Positions 13,683 to 16,852 of a stretch of DNA of 16,852 nucleotides are shown one piece after another (the stretch's first letter is position 1; each line of letters starts with the position of its first letter). Source of the DNA: Candidatus Thorarchaeota archaeon SMTZ1-83 (GTDB taxonomy: Archaea > Asgardarchaeota > Thorarchaeia > Thorarchaeales > Thorarchaeaceae); contig LRSK01000179.1 of the NCBI GenBank assembly GCA_001563325.1, positions 1 to 16,852 of the forward strand, in the 5' to 3' direction. Made by a program: the position numbers and the translations under genes. A model generated the notes under the pieces. The model was not told where the DNA came from. It ran no database searches and worked only from the letters and a program-made list of their open reading frames with translations.

Positions 13683-15698
13683 ATGACTGCATCTCCATCT
13701 CCAGAGACTGAGGACAGAATCACTGAGCTCCTTTCAAAAATGACGATGAAGGAGAAACTCATGCTCCTGACCAGTCACGGTCGACGTCGCATGTACTCAA
13801 CAAAGCCCATTAATCGATTAGGTATCCCATCATTCAAGGTTACTGATGGTCCCCTGGGAGCCGCATACCATTCGAGTGGTTTCAGAAAGAACACCAGATT
13901 CCCTGCAACGATATCTCTGGCAGCCACATGGAATAGAAGACTGGCATACGAAGTTGGAGTGGCAATGGGGAAGGAAGTGCGTGCACTTGGAAGACACATG
14001 CTACTTGCTCCAGGAATGAACATAGACCGGACTCCTCTAAACGGCAGGACATTCGAGTACTATAGTGAGGACCCATTCCTCACGAAAGAACTTGCGATTC
14101 CTTTTGTAAAGGGCGTCCAGAGCCAACGGGTTGGCGCGTGCGTCAAGCATTACGCTGCAAACAACCAAGAAACTGACCGAAGAAATAGCAGCTCCGAAGT
14201 CGACGAGCGCACTCTTCACGAGATATACTTGCGATCTTTCAGAGCAGTTGTCAGAGAGGCGGACCCTTGGGGAGTGATGTCGTGCTACAACATGGTCAAT
14301 GGAACGTATGGGGCCGAGAACAGGTATCTTCTGAGGGAGGTCTTGATGGACAAATGGGGGTTCAGCGGTTTCGTCATGACCGATTGGTTTGCCACCAGGA
14401 ACATAAAGACAACAGAAGGTTGCATCAATGCTGGGCTTTCCCTTGAGATGCCGTGGCCGAGTAAATACAAACTGAAGTCGCTAGAAAGGGCCTTCAACGA
14501 GGGGCTGTTCACCGCCGTAACTCTAGAGGATCTTGTCCGCAGGTATACCAGAGTGATGTTCCTTGCCGGAGCCTTTGACCACCCTGATTCACTGCCTCAG
14601 GGTGCCCGAAACACCAGAGAACACCAAGAACTTGCGCAGAGGTCTGGAGAGGAGGGCATGGTTCTCCTGAAGAACGAAGGAAGACTGTTGCCTTTGGATG
14701 TCAAATCAATAGACAGTGTAGCGCTGCTCGGACCCAACCTGAAGAAGAAGTACGGGCGTTTTCTGAGTGGAGGATCTTCAGCCGTGGTGCCTCCGTATGA
14801 AATAACACCTCTTGACGGAATGAGAGAGAAGTGCAAGGACACGATTGGCATTGTGTCTGATGTATCTCAGGCTGATATTGCCATTGTCTTTGTAGGGCTG
14901 GATCACGGGCGAGGAAAAGACTCTGAATCAAGCGACCGAAAGTCATTGAACCTGCCAGAGAGGCAAGTGGAAACTATCAAGCAGACAGCATCGGCCAATC
15001 GGAACACTGTCGTTGTCATAATGGCAGGAAGCCCTATTGCTATGAGCGAATGGCTTGACAGTGTCCCTGCCGTTCTGCTAGCTTGGTATCCAGGGATGGA
15101 AGGGGGAAAGGCGATTGCCAAAGTGCTCTTTGGAGATGTAAATCCATCAGGGAAACTTCCCCTGACCTTCCCCAGAGTACTGTCTGATTCACCGGCTCAC
15201 GGTAGCAGTACGCCACGAACATTCCCGGGAGTAGACAAGAAGGTGTACTACGAGGAGGGTGTCTTCGTGGGCTACCGATGGTTTGACGAGAAAGGCATAG
15301 ACCCTCTGTTTCCGTTCGGCTTCGGTCAGTCCTACACCTCATTTCAATACGGAGATGCTCACTTGAGTACAGATTCATTGAAGAGTCCAGAGGACGCAAT
15401 GCAGATAGAAGTGAGAGTAGCGAATGTCGGTGAGCATCCTGGCGCCGAGGTAGTCCAGGTGTACTCTCACGATGTTGACAGCTCGGTCCCCCGGCCTCCG
15501 AAGGAATTGGTCGGGTTCGAGAAGGTGCAGATTGGGCCTAGCGAAGAGAAGGATGTCATCGTAAGTGTTAGTGCTCAAGACTTGGCATTCTATGACATTT
15601 CACAGCACGATTGGCTCATCGAGCCAGGAGCCTTCGAACTTCTGGTAGGACGTTCGAGCCAAGAGATTGAGACCCGTATGGAGTTCATGTACGGCTAG
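13683..15698 (+). CDS. Glycoside hydrolase family 3, beta-glucosidase-type
   Basis: A 671-residue GH3 enzyme of usual length, with three domains. The (beta/alpha)8 barrel (about 1-300) has VTDGPLGA, RTFEYYSEDPFLT, GACVKHYAANNQE (Lys155-His156, substrate contacts) and the nucleophile Asp234 in GFVMTDWFA. The alpha/beta sandwich (about 320-530) has EGMVLLKNEGRLLPL, and its acid/base is probably Glu415 in GKDSESSDRKSLNLPERQ. A fibronectin-III-like domain follows (about 585-665: EVVQVYSHD, PPKELVGFEKV, GAFELLVGRS). It should release terminal beta-linked sugars, glucose or xylose, from oligosaccharides. No signal peptide is present, so it probably acts in the cytoplasm on imported sugars. It is divergent from the aldo/keto reductase. 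ATG 13683 is the first start in frame, with a TATA-like box about 27 nt upstream. Confidence 0.92.
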   Translation: MTASPSPETEDRITELLSKMTMKEKLMLLTSHGRRRMYSTKPINRLGIPSFKVTDGPLGAAYHSSGFRKNTRFPATISLAATWNRRLAYEVGVAMGKEVRALGRHMLLAPGMNIDRTPLNGRTFEYYSEDPFLTKELAIPFVKGVQSQRVGACVKHYAANNQETDRRNSSSEVDERTLHEIYLRSFRAVVREADPWGVMSCYNMVNGTYGAENRYLLREVLMDKWGFSGFVMTDWFATRNIKTTEGCINAGLSLEMPWPSKYKLKSLERAFNEGLFTAVTLEDLVRRYTRVMFLAGAFDHPDSLPQGARNTREHQELAQRSGEEGMVLLKNEGRLLPLDVKSIDSVALLGPNLKKKYGRFLSGGSSAVVPPYEITPLDGMREKCKDTIGIVSDVSQADIAIVFVGLDHGRGKDSESSDRKSLNLPERQVETIKQTASANRNTVVVIMAGSPIAMSEWLDSVPAVLLAWYPGMEGGKAIAKVLFGDVNPSGKLPLTFPRVLSDSPAHGSSTPRTFPGVDKKVYYEEGVFVGYRWFDEKGIDPLFPFGFGQSYTSFQYGDAHLSTDSLKSPEDAMQIEVRVANVGEHPGAEVVQVYSHDVDSSVPRPPKELVGFEKVQIGPSEEKDVIVSVSAQDLAFYDISQHDWLIEPGAFELLVGRSSQEIETRMEFMYG

Positions 15699-15747
15699 CG
15701 ATGCTGCTGACGAAAGAGCCATTTGCTAGTGCACGCCCAGAGCGACT

Positions 15748-16852
15748 ATGTACGAGGTAAGCGAAGGAAGAGATGAGGATAGAGATTCAGCCATCCGTCT
15801 CTTCTGGAAGGTCTTTGAGCCGACTGGCAATCTTGACGAGATTAAGAAGGAGGATTGGGCTCAAGGCTGGCATAGGCCGGAGGAGCACGATTGGGCTTTT
15901 GTCGCGCGTCAGGATGGCAGAGTTGTTGCGAACGTATCGTTCTTCTCCCACTCGTGGAACATGATTCGGGGCAGCAACATCAAGTTTGCAGCAGTCTGGG
16001 GCGTAGCAACTGAGCCCCAGCATAGAAGAAAGGGACTGATTCGGAAACTATTCACACAGGTGTTCCCGAAGATGCGAGAAGAAGGACACTCTCTCACAAT
16101 CTTGGACCCCTTCTACCGCCCATTCTATGAGCGATTTGGCTATGCCCTTGCTGAAACAAGGATGAAGCACATATTGGAACCCAGTCACCTCAAGCTGATT
16201 AAGGGGCCTCCTGACATCTCAAACCGGGAACTGGAAGACCCTGAAGCCTTTGAGGTCCTCTATGAAGTGGAGAAATCAATGGCAAGATTCGGCTCACGAG
16301 CATTTCACACTCCTCGAACCCTCCGAAGGATGATCAACAGTCATCACTTCCATTTGCTTGAGAGAGGCGGAGAGCCTGTGGGAGCCGCGAAGTTTGCGTT
16401 CAAGGGGCCAGAAGGCAATCGAGAACTGATTATCGGCTACTCGCCGTACAAATCGGACTATGTGTTTCCTTCCATTGTGGAGCTCGTTAATCAGTATGCT
16501 GTACAGGTTCAGAAGGTTTCTTGGATTTGTGATACGGAGGCCCCTGTTCGGCATTTTCTCGCTGAAACCCACGACTCCAAGTCGCATTCCATGGGTTGTA
16601 TGATGATGCGAATCGTAGATTTCGAGAAGTACTGTAAACAGATCATGGTTCCAGAAATGTCAACGGAGGCAGTAGTCCTACGACTGAAAGATGACTATTG
16701 TCCATGGAACAACGGGACTTTCAGAATTGAGCCTTCTGACGGAAGACTCGCAGTTGAAAAGGTCGATAGTAGACCGGAAATCGAGCTGGATGACCTTGGG
16801 CTATCTGCTGTGATTTCGGGACACACGCCATCCAAGATGCTTCGCGAGTTTG
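15748..16852 (+). CDS. Eis-like GNAT acetyltransferase (3' end outside the window)
   Basis: An open frame of 368 codons runs from ATG 15748 to the end of the window without a stop. Residues 1-140 are a GNAT domain: SFFSHSWNMIRGSNIKFAAV, then the acetyl-CoA loop VATEPQHRRKGLIRKLF (about 86-102), and TILDPFYRPFYERFGYALAE. About 140-300 read as a second, degenerate GNAT-like domain (FHTPRTLRRMINSHHFHLLE), and residues after 310 (VVLRLKDDYCPWNNGTFRIE) fit the start of the SCP2-like C-terminal domain. This three-part layout is that of the Eis family, which acetylates amines in bacteria. The substrate here is unknown. An in-frame stop at 15727-15729 fixes the start region; no ribosome site is seen. 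The gap to the GH3 gene is 49 nt, so co-transcription is possible. Confidence 0.85.
   Translation, partial: MYEVSEGRDEDRDSAIRLFWKVFEPTGNLDEIKKEDWAQGWHRPEEHDWAFVARQDGRVVANVSFFSHSWNMIRGSNIKFAAVWGVATEPQHRRKGLIRKLFTQVFPKMREEGHSLTILDPFYRPFYERFGYALAETRMKHILEPSHLKLIKGPPDISNRELEDPEAFEVLYEVEKSMARFGSRAFHTPRTLRRMINSHHFHLLERGGEPVGAAKFAFKGPEGNRELIIGYSPYKSDYVFPSIVELVNQYAVQVQKVSWICDTEAPVRHFLAETHDSKSHSMGCMMMRIVDFEKYCKQIMVPEMSTEAVVLRLKDDYCPWNNGTFRIEPSDGRLAVEKVDSRPEIELDDLGLSAVISGHTPSKMLREF

Noticed and set aside
1..16852. Mobile elements, CRISPR arrays, tRNA or rRNA genes
   Set aside because: Read through on both strands; no transposase, integrase, terminal inverted repeats, regularly spaced repeats or cloverleaf-like CCA-ended segments were recognised. 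A tRNA search program was not run.

Overview
The window looks like archaeal chromosome, most likely from an Asgard archaeon of Thorarchaeota type. This is inferred, not proven. Supporting signs are AT-rich TATA-like promoters in front of several genes, short GGGAG ribosome sites 7 nt ahead of ATG or TTG starts, a Rab/Ras-like small GTPase, an RPA/SOSS-type OB fold, and a DUF6345-type caspase-like secreted protein. No rRNA, tRNA, CRISPR array, insertion sequence or phage gene was seen.

Layout, left to right. Bases 1-130 are the tail of an isoprenylcysteine-carboxylmethyltransferase-like membrane enzyme. Bases 131-404 hold no clear gene, only a possible decayed fragment. A GNAT acetyltransferase fused to an OB fold (405-1196) converges on two tandem minus-strand EutA-like reactivase genes (1204-3024 and 3036-5078). 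These share a helical N-terminal domain not found in bacterial EutA, and the upstream copy also carries a Cys/His putative zinc site. Divergent from them is a small winged-helix protein (5172-5528). A perfect 20-bp palindrome overlaps its start codon and abuts the eutA-like TATA box, so this is a good candidate for a small local regulatory circuit.

Next come a SAM methyltransferase (minus, TTG start), a relic of a second ICMT-like gene, and three plus-strand genes: a GyrI-like small-molecule-binding protein, a histidine phosphatase with an unclear 5' end, and a DUF3788 protein. A large minus-strand secreted/membrane protein (8819-10879) joins a PKD-like ectodomain, a two-helix hairpin and a DUF6345 caspase-like domain. 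It is divergent from the Rab-like GTPase (11103-11669). A six-helix membrane protein and an aldo/keto reductase follow on the minus strand. The reductase is divergent from a cytosolic-looking GH3 glycosidase (13683-15698), and an Eis-like acetyltransferase runs off the right edge.

The genes form several small units rather than one pathway. The most coherent unit is the winged-helix / EutA-like pair, which implies care of a B12-dependent lyase encoded elsewhere. The AKR/GH3 pair suggests sugar use. The DUF6345 protein suggests extracellular proteolysis. Functional statements rest on family recognition by eye; no searches were run.
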